This document shows positions 16,752 to 26,334 of a stretch of DNA of 64,000 bases, in pieces. The notes under the pieces were generated by a model. That model searched no databases. It was not told the DNA's origin and saw only the letters and a program-made list of their open reading frames with translations. Positions within the stretch are counted from its first letter, which is position 1. Each line of letters begins with the position of its first letter. The stretch spans positions 23,964 to 87,963 of the forward strand of contig CAVDMV010000005.1 in the NCBI GenBank assembly GCA_963610315.1, read 5' to 3'. This DNA comes from UBA3210 sp963610315 (GTDB lineage Bacteria; Bacillota_I; Bacilli_A; RFN20; CAG-449). A program made the translations under genes and the position numbers.

Positions 16752-19655
16752 ATGTTTTCACGTTTAAAAAAATATCGTAAAAGTATTAACGCTAGAATAA
16801 TTACTCCAATTATCCTAGTAACATTAGTTCAAAGTATTGTTGTTATAAGCGTACTTTATTTTAGCGTGATTAAAAATACTATCGATGTTTCCTTAATCTC
16901 TTCATTTAAAAACGGCGTTACTGTAAGAAAGAATTATTTAGAAACATTAATTACTTCATCTTGGACTAATTTAGAATCATTTAGTTCATCTTTAAATTCT
17001 AAGACTAATACTTATTTAGAAGAAAAAAATAAAACAGTTGATGATATTATTTCTAATTCAGATGATGCAAAAGATTATTTATATTACACATGTAATTTAA
17101 TTCCTGAACTCATTCAAAATAACCATGTTAATGATGCTTATTTTATTTTAAATAATAATTTTGAAAATGATGATAATAATCTCTTAACATATATTAGAAC
17201 AACTAAACCTGGTCGAGTAATTAATAATGAAATTGAAGTTCTTTACGCACCATATGATGTATGGAGATATTATTCAACAGAGGGCTATGTAATTGATAAA
17301 AATATCGATTCAAATGACTATAGTTCAATAAGTAATTATGAATTTGTTGATAATGCGATTAAATATATTTCTCCTTCTAATGAAAATTCTTCAATACATG
17401 GATATTGGTCATCTTTAACTAGAGTCGCGCATAATAAGGTATTAACTTATTCTATTCCTTTCTATTTTAATGATAAATGTTTAGGAGTATTTGGTATTGG
17501 TATTACAGAAACTTATTTAAGAGATTCTTTATCTAAATTAAATACGGAGGAAGAAGATATTAACTTTGCTTTTATTAAAAAAGTAAATAATAATTATCAA
17601 GATGGTTTTAAAGCTTATGTCGATTATTCTTTACCTGATTTAGATGATGTAGAACTAGAAGATTCTCTTTATGAAGGTACTAAGCAATTCTATAATAATG
17701 GAAATCAAACATTCTACTATGAAGAAAAAATTGATCTTTATAATGGAGAGAATATCGATGGAGAAACTTGGTATATAGTTGGAATGGTCGCGTCCGATTA
17801 TCTTTTCAGCGTTTCTTATACGACTAGAATTGAAGTAGTATTAATATATGGTATTTCATTCTTTATTATTATTTTAATCTATATCTTAATTGCTTATTTA
17901 ATTTCTCGACCAATAGTACGCGTATCTAATTCGTTAAATGATTTAAATATTTTAAATCTACCTATGACTAATGTCTTAGAAGTCGATAATTTATTAACAA
18001 AGATTAATGATATATCGAGCCGTAATATTTCGTTAAATAATAAACTTAATCGTTTAGTTGAAGATTCTGATTATACTATTTCCTTCTTTGAATATTCTAA
18101 AAAAGATGATAAAGTTACTATTTCTAACCAATTCTTTGATATGCTAAATATTCCTTCTTTCCAAGAAGAATTAAGTTCAAGAACTTTTATTGCTAAACTA
18201 ATGTCATTAAAAAATGATATTATTTCTTCTACATATGATAGATTTGATGAAGAAATTTTAAAATCATCAGGAGAAATAGTTTTCTTTGTTAATCATAAAT
18301 ATTATGTTCGACTTAAGATCGTTTCTCAAGATGAAGGGGTAATTGCTTCTTTAATTGATTTAACGCGTGAATATCAAGAAAAAGAAAGAATCGCACATGA
18401 AAGAGACTATGATGTCTTAACTGGTTTATTAAATAGAAGAGGATTTAGAAATAAAGTTCAACCTCTTTTTGAAAGAGAAGGAACTGGTTCATTTTTCTCT
18501 CTTGATGTTGATAATTTAAAATTCCTCAATGACCAATATGGTCATGATTTAGGTGATACTTATTTAAAGAAGGTTGGCTCATATCTAACTCAAATTGAAT
18601 CTAAATTTAATAATGTGAAAACGTGTCATGTTTCTGGTGATGAATTTATTATTTATCTATATGATTATACTGACTTAAAGGAAGAAAAATTAATAATTGA
18701 AGAACTAGAAAAAATTAAGAATGAATACATCGATATATTCAATAAGAAAGTTTATATTTCTTTAAGTGTCGGTGTTTGCCGTAGAGAAAAAGGAATTTCT
18801 TATGAAGAAGTTCGTAAAAGAGCGGATTATACTTTATATTCGGCTAAAAATGATGGTAAAAATAAGATTAATATATTTAATGAAGAAATATTATCAATGT
18901 ATAAGAATGAAAGCGTTATGTATGATGATTTAAATAAACTCATACTTAATGAATCAGTCGATTTTGCTTATCAACCAATTGTCGATATTAATAGTGGGGA
19001 AGTCTTAGGTTACGAAGCTTTAATGAGACCTACTTTAGAAGGACTTAATCCAACTAATGTCTTAAATGCCGCGAAAAAGTATTATCGATTATATGATATT
19101 GAAAGAATTACTTTATTTAATGCGACACAAAAATTTATTGATAGTAAATGCGATAAAGTATTATTTATTAATTCAATTTCTTCTCAAGTTCTTTCGGATC
19201 CCGATTTAGAGGAATATAAGAAAAGATTTAAAGCTCACTTTAATCATATTATCATTGAATTAATTGAAGAAGATTTTGGACAAAATAATGTTGTTAAAAA
19301 GAAGATTGCTTACATTAATGATAATGGCTTAAGATACGCGATAGATGATTATGGAACTGGATATAATAACATTGGTATGATCTTATCTTTTAATCCAACT
19401 TTAGTAAAAATAGAAGGTTCTTTAATTAGAAATATTGATAAAGATCAAAATAAAGAACGTTTAGCTAAATCAATTATCTCTTATTGTAGAGTCAATAATA
19501 TTAAGGTTGTGGCTGAATCAGTAGAAACGATTGAAGAACTTAAATTAGTTAAAACCTTAGGAGTAGATTACGTCCAAGGATATTTCTTAGGTCGACCAAA
19601 TTTAGAAATAAAAGATATTCCATTAGATAAGAAAGAAATCTTAAAAAATTTATAA
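16752..19655 (+). CDS. Membrane GGDEF-EAL protein with extracellular sensor domain
   Basis: Bifunctional-type c-di-GMP enzyme of 967 residues. A membrane helix at about 19-41, an extracytoplasmic sensor of about 320 residues (dCache-like, with YSIPFYFNDKCLGVFGIGI), a second helix at about 362-385, a PAS-like linker, then GGDEF and EAL. GGDEF has DVDNLKFLNDQYGHDLGD and SGDEF at 628-632, an accepted active variant; no RxxD inhibitory site precedes it. EAL begins YEALMRP (Glu755) and has FINSIS, DDYGTGY, KIEGSLI, AESVET and QGYFLGRP. The two deviating motifs (KIE for KID, AESVE for AEGVE) could lower phosphodiesterase activity. It is coupled to the solute-binding lipoprotein upstream, its likely signal input. 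Confidence 0.9.
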   Translation: MFSRLKKYRKSINARIITPIILVTLVQSIVVISVLYFSVIKNTIDVSLISSFKNGVTVRKNYLETLITSSWTNLESFSSSLNSKTNTYLEEKNKTVDDIISNSDDAKDYLYYTCNLIPELIQNNHVNDAYFILNNNFENDDNNLLTYIRTTKPGRVINNEIEVLYAPYDVWRYYSTEGYVIDKNIDSNDYSSISNYEFVDNAIKYISPSNENSSIHGYWSSLTRVAHNKVLTYSIPFYFNDKCLGVFGIGITETYLRDSLSKLNTEEEDINFAFIKKVNNNYQDGFKAYVDYSLPDLDDVELEDSLYEGTKQFYNNGNQTFYYEEKIDLYNGENIDGETWYIVGMVASDYLFSVSYTTRIEVVLIYGISFFIIILIYILIAYLISRPIVRVSNSLNDLNILNLPMTNVLEVDNLLTKINDISSRNISLNNKLNRLVEDSDYTISFFEYSKKDDKVTISNQFFDMLNIPSFQEELSSRTFIAKLMSLKNDIISSTYDRFDEEILKSSGEIVFFVNHKYYVRLKIVSQDEGVIASLIDLTREYQEKERIAHERDYDVLTGLLNRRGFRNKVQPLFEREGTGSFFSLDVDNLKFLNDQYGHDLGDTYLKKVGSYLTQIESKFNNVKTCHVSGDEFIIYLYDYTDLKEEKLIIEELEKIKNEYIDIFNKKVYISLSVGVCRREKGISYEEVRKRADYTLYSAKNDGKNKINIFNEEILSMYKNESVMYDDLNKLILNESVDFAYQPIVDINSGEVLGYEALMRPTLEGLNPTNVLNAAKKYYRLYDIERITLFNATQKFIDSKCDKVLFINSISSQVLSDPDLEEYKKRFKAHFNHIIIELIEEDFGQNNVVKKKIAYINDNGLRYAIDDYGTGYNNIGMILSFNPTLVKIEGSLIRNIDKDQNKERLAKSIISYCRVNNIKVVAESVETIEELKLVKTLGVDYVQGYFLGRPNLEIKDIPLDKKEILKNL

Positions 19656-19662
19656 TTACTAA

Positions 19663-19686
19663 CTGCCTGAAAATGGCAGCTTTTTA
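19663..19686 (+). terminator. Intrinsic terminator after GGDEF-EAL gene
   Basis: Stem CTGCC/GGCAG with a 7-base loop followed by CTTTTTT. Confidence 0.8.
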
Positions 19687-19723
19687 ATTGATAAAAAAAT
19701 ATTAAAAACATGTATACAAGCTA

Positions 19724-19738
19724 TTGAAAGCGGTTACA
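19724..19738 (+). promoter_or_regulatory. cre (catabolite-responsive element) before the pectin genes
   Basis: TTGAAAGCGGTTACA matches every fixed position of the Bacillus cre consensus WTGNAANCGNWNNCW. Its first six bases also form a possible -35 (TTGAAA) with TAAGAT 17 bases on (19747-19752), and a second possible promoter (TTGATA 19688, TGTATA 19711) lies just upstream. In either case a CcpA-like protein bound here would block transcription. The candidate regulator is encoded at 36890-37876. Confidence 0.7.
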
Positions 19739-19780
19739 AATTGTTGTAAGATATTAATCGTGAAAGGAAAAACAAAACAT

Positions 19781-21841
19781 ATGAAAAAAAATTTAAAAGT
19801 TTTATGTGGTTTAGCTTTACTTGGAAGTGTAGTAGGTACAACAGTTGGCTGTGGTCCTCGTGAAAATCCATCTTCTTCCTCTAGTAGTAGCGAATCTACA
19901 TCATCACAAGATAGTTCTTCTACTTCTTCAAGTTCTTCAAGTTCATCTAGTTCTTCTGAAGTTAAGAAAATGTTAGAAAAATTAATTGTTGATGCAAGTT
20001 ATGCAAAAACCAAATTTAATAAAGGAGAAGATTTCTCAACCGACGGCTTAGAATTAAGAGTCGGATATTCAGATGAATCTGATGGCATTATCTATTATGA
20101 AAAACTACCTTTAACTAGCGAAGGAGTAAGCATTGATTCATCATCTTATAATAAAGATGCAGTCGGAACATACACCATTTCAGTTTCTTATACTTATGAT
20201 AAAGCAATTAGATATGGTGAATACGTTGTTGAAGTTGTTGATGAATATGACGGCCAATTAGGTATTGATGTCGCAATCGATAGCGCTGACGCAACATTAG
20301 CTTTAACTAGCGAAAATAAAACTGCAGATTTAACTTCCTTAGCTTCAAAATTAACTGTTAAAGAAGTTCTCGCAGATGGGACTTTATCTAGTGCGTTAGA
20401 ACAAGATAAATACGAAGTTTCTTATTATTCAGGTAATACTAAATTAGATGATGCAACTGCAGTTAGTACAGCAGGTGTTTATCAAATCTGGGTAAAAACA
20501 ACATTAACTAGAGATAGTAAGACATTTGACGTTTCTAATTTCGTCTTTGTTTATGTTACAAATGAATTAGTAAGCATTACTTTAAAATCTGATGTAGGTA
20601 CATTTACTCAAGAATCAGGTAAAGATGTTATTTCTTCAACATGGGAATTTGTTGCTCATTACGCGAATGAAGAAACTAAAGAATTAACTGCTGAAGATGT
20701 AACAATTGATATTGATACTAAGACTGCAGGAACTGATAAGATAGCAACAGTTACTTATGAAGAAACTGATCCATTAGGAGTGAAAGCTTCTAAGAGTGTT
20801 GGAGTTCCTTATACAATTACTGCAAGTAAAGAAGTAACTACAACTTATGTATATAGATTTAATCCTGCAACTATTACTGAAACTTCAAAATTCACAAAAG
20901 ATATTGATTTAGTAACAGTTGATAAAGAAGGCGTCGCTACTGATACAGTGATGAAATATATTCCAGGATCAAGTGGTAGCCAAATGAAAGATAAGGCTAA
21001 AACATTCACTTTAACTGATGAAACTTCAGTTACTACTTCTAAGGTTTTACAAACTGGTGGAGCATCTAGTGGCTTAACTAGTAGAGTTATAAAACTTGAT
21101 TTACTAGGCGCAAGTGTTATTGATTTATATTTCAGTAGCACTGGTTCAGGAAAAACAGTTGCTGCTTCCTTATTAGATAATACAGGAACAGCAATTACAA
21201 CAACTGATAAAGCTGCTGATGGAGTTACAAAAACTACATTTGAAGTAGATAGTGCAGGTACTTATTATATTTCATTCGATAGTAGCGCAAATATCTATTA
21301 TATTGATGTAACTACAACTGTTTCTAATAAACAAGCTAGAACTCCTGAATCATATAATATTACTGAATATACACCTGCTTTCACTGCAGGTGCAGCGGTT
21401 AATAATGTTACATTTGGTGAATTTATTACTTTTGTTGGAGCGGTAGCTAAAGACAAAGATGCTTCTCCTTATAGTAAAGCATGGCAACTAGCTAATAAAT
21501 TAAGCGAAAGTAATAATGTTACTTTAGATTTCTCTACTCTTGATGAAGGAGAAAATGCTACAGTAAAAGTTAAGTTCGCTAGTGGATCTAGTACTTTAGA
21601 TGCACGAGCTTTAGGTTTCTTTAAAGCTAATGTATTAAGTGATGCAAACTTAATAACTGCAGTTACAGTTGCTGAAACAACAACTACAAAAGCTGATAAA
21701 AATATAATGACTTTAGAATATACATTTACTAAAGGAACATATTATATTGGTAGCTTTATTTATAACGCAGATGGTACAACTATTAATACTGGTTCAAACA
21801 AAGGTATTAATATCTTTGCTATTAGCGTTGATTATGAATAG
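19781..21841 (+). CDS. Serine-linker lipoprotein with Ig-like and polysaccharide-binding-like domains
   Basis: Surface lipoprotein of 686 residues with no catalytic motif that I recognise. The ATG at 19781 with GAAAGGAAA upstream is preferred over an upstream TTG because it begins a clean signal peptide; lipobox TVGC puts the lipid on Cys24. A serine-rich spacer covers about 29-60. Three Ig-like segments follow (about 64-340; the first has FNKGEDFSTDGLELRVGYSD, as in bacterial Ig group 3). A jelly-roll-like module at about 350-510 has RVIKLDLLGASVIDLYF and SAGTYYISFDSSANIYYI, and another beta-rich module ends the protein. It sits 17 bases before a PL9 pectate lyase and shares its cre-controlled promoter, so binding of pectin at the cell surface is a reasonable inference. 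Confidence 0.75.
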   Translation: MKKNLKVLCGLALLGSVVGTTVGCGPRENPSSSSSSSESTSSQDSSSTSSSSSSSSSSSEVKKMLEKLIVDASYAKTKFNKGEDFSTDGLELRVGYSDESDGIIYYEKLPLTSEGVSIDSSSYNKDAVGTYTISVSYTYDKAIRYGEYVVEVVDEYDGQLGIDVAIDSADATLALTSENKTADLTSLASKLTVKEVLADGTLSSALEQDKYEVSYYSGNTKLDDATAVSTAGVYQIWVKTTLTRDSKTFDVSNFVFVYVTNELVSITLKSDVGTFTQESGKDVISSTWEFVAHYANEETKELTAEDVTIDIDTKTAGTDKIATVTYEETDPLGVKASKSVGVPYTITASKEVTTTYVYRFNPATITETSKFTKDIDLVTVDKEGVATDTVMKYIPGSSGSQMKDKAKTFTLTDETSVTTSKVLQTGGASSGLTSRVIKLDLLGASVIDLYFSSTGSGKTVAASLLDNTGTAITTTDKAADGVTKTTFEVDSAGTYYISFDSSANIYYIDVTTTVSNKQARTPESYNITEYTPAFTAGAAVNNVTFGEFITFVGAVAKDKDASPYSKAWQLANKLSESNNVTLDFSTLDEGENATVKVKFASGSSTLDARALGFFKANVLSDANLITAVTVAETTTTKADKNIMTLEYTFTKGTYYIGSFIYNADGTTINTGSNKGINIFAISVDYE

Positions 21842-21858
21842 AAAGGGATGATAGATTT

Positions 21859-24800
21859 ATGAAGAAAAAATTATTTTTACAAGGTTCAATTTTATTATTA
21901 TCTGCATTAACTATTACTTCTTTCTCTACAGGTAATACTCCTAAAGTAACGGCAGAAAATAAAACTCCAATTACAACAAATTCTAATAAAGTAAATGATA
22001 ATGTTTCAACTACTTATTATGTTTCTCCTACTGGTAGTAAAACTGGTGATGGAACTGAAGCGAATCCATATGATGTTGTTACATTATTAACATCCGCGGA
22101 TATTTTAAAACCAGGTGATACTGTTATTCTTAAACAAGGTACATATTCATTAGGTGATGAAGATAGAATTAAGATTATTTCATCAGGTTCATTTGAAAAA
22201 GTTTTAACTATTAAAGGTGAAGGAGAAGTTAAACTTGATTTCTCTAAGATGAGATTTGATTCTAATAACCGCGGCGTAACTATTGCAGGTGATCATATCC
22301 TTTGGACAAATATTGATATCTGTGGTGCTGGTGATAACGGTATGTATATCTCTGGTAATTACAATATTGTCTCAGATTGTGAATTCTATAATAACCGTGA
22401 CTCAGGTTTACAATTAGGTCGTGATAATTCAGAACAATCAAATATTGAAGATTGGCCAAGCTACAACCTCATCCAAAACTGTACATCATATAATAACTAT
22501 GATAATGAAACATTTGGTGAAAACGCTGATGGTTTCGCGGCTAAATTAACTGTTGGTTATGGTAACGTATTCGATGGATGTATCGCTTATAGAAACTCTG
22601 ATGATGGTTGGGATTTATATGCAAAAACTGATTCAGGTGATATTGGTTGTATTACTTTATATAACTGCGTATCTTTCGAAAATGGTTATTTATTAAATAC
22701 AAAAGCAGAAAATAATGCTAGATTTGAAAAATATAATTCCGCATATGATGAAACTGAAACTAATTCATACATGACTAGAGATGGTGATGGTATTGGATTT
22801 AAATTAGGTGGATCTACTATGAGAGGCGACGTTAAGATGTTTAACTGTCTTTCATTCAACAATAGATTACATGGTGTTGGTGATAACTCTAACCCAGGTG
22901 TCTTATCAGTTGAAAATGTTACTTCTTATAATAACGCAGCAATTATTGATGATGATTCAACAAGTGCAAACTTTGGTAATATTATTCTTGGTACATTAGA
23001 TGGTGATTCTAAATCATCAAATATTGATATGGCTAGAACAGAAAATAGCTATAATAACTATAAAAATATCTTATCAGTTAAAAATGGTGGTTCTTCTTTA
23101 GCGGGAGATGCTTATAGAGGTTCAGCTGAATATTGTATCTTTGATGATGCGGCAGGAAATGCTTATAAAGTAGATTCTTATACTGATGCATCAAGTTATG
23201 TAACTTCAAAGAAAGGTACTAAAGAAACTTCAGTAGTCGCAAGTGATGTATTTGAAGCTTTACCTATTACTTGGACAACTGATGAAAGTGGAGCGACTAC
23301 TTATTCTTATTCTTTAACTGGTAAAAACAATACGACAGTCCATCAAACTTATCGTAATGAAGATGGCTCTATTAATATGGGCAACTTATTAAAGATTAAA
23401 GACCAAACTAAATTATTTGGTAATGAACATAAGATTGGTGCTTCATTAAGTGAAACTAGCTACGTAGAATATACTCATCCATATGAAGAAATCGCTAACG
23501 CAACTAGTGATAAAGATTTCTTATTAATGGCTGCTAGAAACGCTTTATATTTAAATACTGATGAAGAAGCAGTCTATCAAGACTTTAACCTTATTACTAA
23601 GATTTTAGGATGTAACGTCGCTTGGAGTTCTTCTGATACATCAGTCATTAAGATTGGTGCTTCATATAACGATTCTCGTTCATCTTCTGAATTTGTTAGA
23701 GCGATTGTTTATAGACCTAATGAAGATAAAGATGTTACATTAACTGCAACACTTGTCTATTATGGACAAACTATTACTCAATCATTTACTGTTAAAGTAA
23801 AGGCGGCTGCTCCAGAACTTGGCGAAATGAATGTTCTTGGCTTAGAAAAATCACGTATTATCGTTGATCAATACCAAGCTTATACTTTACCAGAAGTTCA
23901 AATTGAAGATGGCTCTGACTATAATGGTAAATTATTACCAAGTAGTTCATATTCTTTAAAAACTAAAGTTGAATATGCTTCTGATAAGAACGCAACTTAT
24001 CATGAAATCGCTCAATTTACGACTTCAAAAGCTGGTGTTTATAAGATTACAAAAACAGCAACATTAGGTGAAACATCATCTTCATTAACATTCTATGTTT
24101 ATGTTGCTAGTAAAGATGCAAATGTTGATTTTGAAAAAGATGGAACAGGTGCAAGTACTGCTTCAGTAATTGTTAATAAAACTGGTTATCGAATTGAAGG
24201 TAACTTAACTAATGTTACTGGTTCAATCTATGCATTATCTTCAAAAGACGCGATTAGTGATATTACTGCTGACTACGTTAAAGAACATGGTCAAGGTTAC
24301 ACATTTAGAGATGACTCAGTTGCTTGTTCATTTGAAAATAATAATAATGAAGGTTATCACATCTATTACGTATTAACTAACGCAAATGGTAAAGTTACTA
24401 GTGCAGTTTATGAAAAAGAAATTTCAACTGTTTCTATTTCAACTGCAGAAGAATTTAAAGCATTCGCGGCAAGTAACGAATCAACTAAGATTTATACTTT
24501 AGAAGCAGATATTGACTTATCTTCAACTACTTGGACAGGTAATGATTACACATTAAAAGGCTTATTAAATGGTAAAGGTCATACTGTTAAGAACGCAAAT
24601 GTTGCTTCAGCAAGTAATGGTGCTTCCTTATTTAACAAAGCTTCTGGTGGTACTTTAGAAAATGTTAGATTTGAAAACTTAACATTTACTAATGCTTCAG
24701 GAAAACAAAGAGCAGGTATTATCGCTCAAGCTGAAAGAGGCGATTTCTATAACATTCAATTAAGAAATGTTGTTGCAACTGGAGGATCAGGTAGAAATGG

Positions 24801-25467
24801 TGCTTTAATCGCTCAAATCGTTGAAAAGAATGGTTCTGAAGTTAATATTGATCAAGTTTCATTAATTAACGATGCAGATAAAGTTATCGGTGGTACTGCA
24901 GATGTCGGCGGTATTGTTGGTATGATTCAAGCTACATCAGGCTCATACGGAACAACTAGAATCTCTAATATTTATATTGATGCTACAATTTCAGCAGGTG
25001 GATCTAACTATGCAGGTTCTGTTGTTGGTAGATATGGTGAAAGAGAAAACGAAGTTCTAGAAATTAACCATGTATATTCAAAAGCAACCGTTAAAGGTAA
25101 TACTTATGTTGGAGGTATTATCGGAGCTCACCAAAATTCTGCAGGTACAATGGATGTAAGATATTGTGCATTTACAGGTGAATTATATTATGGTTCTAAC
25201 TTAGAAAAAGTTGTTTCTGCTCAAAAGAATTGTTCAAATATCGTTGGTAGATATTCAGGTGTTACAACATTATCAAAAGTTATTTGTTGTTATGCTCCAT
25301 TTGAAGAAGCTAACTCAAATTATGATGTTAATGTCTATGATGTCGCTGATTTACAAAATGAATACTTCTATTCTCATAACATTGAATTAGATGTTAAAGA
25401 TAGATGGACATTTGATGAAGCTACAAAAACTATTTCATTAAATTTCATTGATACTTGGTCTAAGTAA
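21859..25467 (+). CDS. Secreted family-9 pectate lyase with Ig-like and GLUG-repeat tail
   Basis: Polygalacturonate lyase, 1202 residues. A signal peptide ends near residue 33. A right-handed parallel beta-helix follows from about 50 to 460. The PL9 calcium site is intact: Asp224 in NADGFAAKL, then Asp248, Asp249 and Asp252 in NSDDGWDLYAK, with the same spacing as Pel9A of Dickeya; Lys315 in GFKLGG corresponds to its catalytic lysine. After it come Ig-like domains (about 560-760), another beta module, and a GLUG-type region (about 850-1120: GGIVGMIQ, AGSVVGRYGE, GGIIGAHQ). No cell-wall anchor or C-terminal helix is seen, so it is secreted or held by the adjacent lipoprotein. It is in one operon with that lipoprotein, under the cre site. 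Confidence 0.92.
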   Translation: MKKKLFLQGSILLLSALTITSFSTGNTPKVTAENKTPITTNSNKVNDNVSTTYYVSPTGSKTGDGTEANPYDVVTLLTSADILKPGDTVILKQGTYSLGDEDRIKIISSGSFEKVLTIKGEGEVKLDFSKMRFDSNNRGVTIAGDHILWTNIDICGAGDNGMYISGNYNIVSDCEFYNNRDSGLQLGRDNSEQSNIEDWPSYNLIQNCTSYNNYDNETFGENADGFAAKLTVGYGNVFDGCIAYRNSDDGWDLYAKTDSGDIGCITLYNCVSFENGYLLNTKAENNARFEKYNSAYDETETNSYMTRDGDGIGFKLGGSTMRGDVKMFNCLSFNNRLHGVGDNSNPGVLSVENVTSYNNAAIIDDDSTSANFGNIILGTLDGDSKSSNIDMARTENSYNNYKNILSVKNGGSSLAGDAYRGSAEYCIFDDAAGNAYKVDSYTDASSYVTSKKGTKETSVVASDVFEALPITWTTDESGATTYSYSLTGKNNTTVHQTYRNEDGSINMGNLLKIKDQTKLFGNEHKIGASLSETSYVEYTHPYEEIANATSDKDFLLMAARNALYLNTDEEAVYQDFNLITKILGCNVAWSSSDTSVIKIGASYNDSRSSSEFVRAIVYRPNEDKDVTLTATLVYYGQTITQSFTVKVKAAAPELGEMNVLGLEKSRIIVDQYQAYTLPEVQIEDGSDYNGKLLPSSSYSLKTKVEYASDKNATYHEIAQFTTSKAGVYKITKTATLGETSSSLTFYVYVASKDANVDFEKDGTGASTASVIVNKTGYRIEGNLTNVTGSIYALSSKDAISDITADYVKEHGQGYTFRDDSVACSFENNNNEGYHIYYVLTNANGKVTSAVYEKEISTVSISTAEEFKAFAASNESTKIYTLEADIDLSSTTWTGNDYTLKGLLNGKGHTVKNANVASASNGASLFNKASGGTLENVRFENLTFTNASGKQRAGIIAQAERGDFYNIQLRNVVATGGSGRNGALIAQIVEKNGSEVNIDQVSLINDADKVIGGTADVGGIVGMIQATSGSYGTTRISNIYIDATISAGGSNYAGSVVGRYGERENEVLEINHVYSKATVKGNTYVGGIIGAHQNSAGTMDVRYCAFTGELYYGSNLEKVVSAQKNCSNIVGRYSGVTTLSKVICCYAPFEEANSNYDVNVYDVADLQNEYFYSHNIELDVKDRWTFDEATKTISLNFIDTWSK

Positions 25468-25473
25468 GATATT

Positions 25474-25498
25474 AAGGCTATCGAAAGGTAGCCTTTTT
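25474..25498 (+). terminator. Intrinsic terminator of the pectin operon
   Basis: A 9-bp stem AAGGCTATC/GGTAGCCTT closes a GAAA tetraloop and runs into T. Confidence 0.9.
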
Positions 25499-25571
25499 AA
25501 GTGGAAAAACTAATTTTCTTTTATTAAAATCGTTAAAAGAGAGTATAATTTTATTTAAAAGAGGTTTACGT

Positions 25572-26333
25572 ATGAAAAAAAGAAAATTACCTGAATACAT
25601 GTTTACTAAGAAACAAGCCGCTATTTATAGTTGCTCAATGTTACTTTATCTTGGCTTTGTTCCTTTCTTAGTTTTAACAATTTTGACTAAGCAATCAATT
25701 TATTCAATTATAGCTATTTGTTATATTGTTTTAGCTTTAATAGTCATTTTAATTATTAATACGCTTACTAATCCTTTACATAAAATGGAAAAAGAAAGAA
25801 ATATAACTGGTGATGTAAAGAAATTTATTTTAGATGTAGAATCTTTAAAGAGTGATTTAGTAAAAGAAGAAACAATTAATTATTTAAATATTCTCTTAGT
25901 TAATGCCTATTTTAATGTTGATTTAAAAAAAGGTTTAGAGATGTTCCCATCATTAAAGAAACCAACAGTTAAGAAATTTGCTTATTATTATCAACTTGTT
26001 GAAGTATGCTACCATATTAATAAAGATGAATTTGATAAAGCTAATGAATTAATTAATGTTTATAGAGATATTAATCCATATATTAAGAAATTAAATAAAG
26101 ATATTATTAAAATATATTCTACAAAAGAATATGTTATCGATAATATTGAAATGATGTTTCCTATTAATACTAAGAAAGTATTTTTAAATGTTAATAATGC
26201 TGAAATATTATTAACTTATTATTCTTTAAGAGAGAATGAAAAAAAGGCTAAAGAATATGCTTCTTTTATTTTAAATAGTAATACTACAATGGAGGAATGT
26301 AATATTCACGCAAGAAAGGTATTAGGTGAATAA
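25572..26333 (+). CDS. Membrane protein with helical cytoplasmic domain, unknown function
   Basis: Not recognised; 253 residues. Two membrane helices (about 17-39 and 42-64) are followed by a soluble, lysine-rich all-helical region with TPR-like spacing (FNVDLKKGLEMFPSL, YYYQLVEVCYHINKDEFDKANELI, YYSLRENEKKAKEYASFIL). Such a layout fits a membrane-bound scaffold. A weak promoter (TTATTA 25521, TATAAT 25544-25549) and AAAGAGG site precede it. It runs into the HD-domain gene with only one base between stop and next ATG, so the two form an operon; the operon gives no clear function. Confidence 0.7.
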   Translation: MKKRKLPEYMFTKKQAAIYSCSMLLYLGFVPFLVLTILTKQSIYSIIAICYIVLALIVILIINTLTNPLHKMEKERNITGDVKKFILDVESLKSDLVKEETINYLNILLVNAYFNVDLKKGLEMFPSLKKPTVKKFAYYYQLVEVCYHINKDEFDKANELINVYRDINPYIKKLNKDIIKIYSTKEYVIDNIEMMFPINTKKVFLNVNNAEILLTYYSLRENEKKAKEYASFILNSNTTMEECNIHARKVLGE

Positions 26334-26334
26334 A

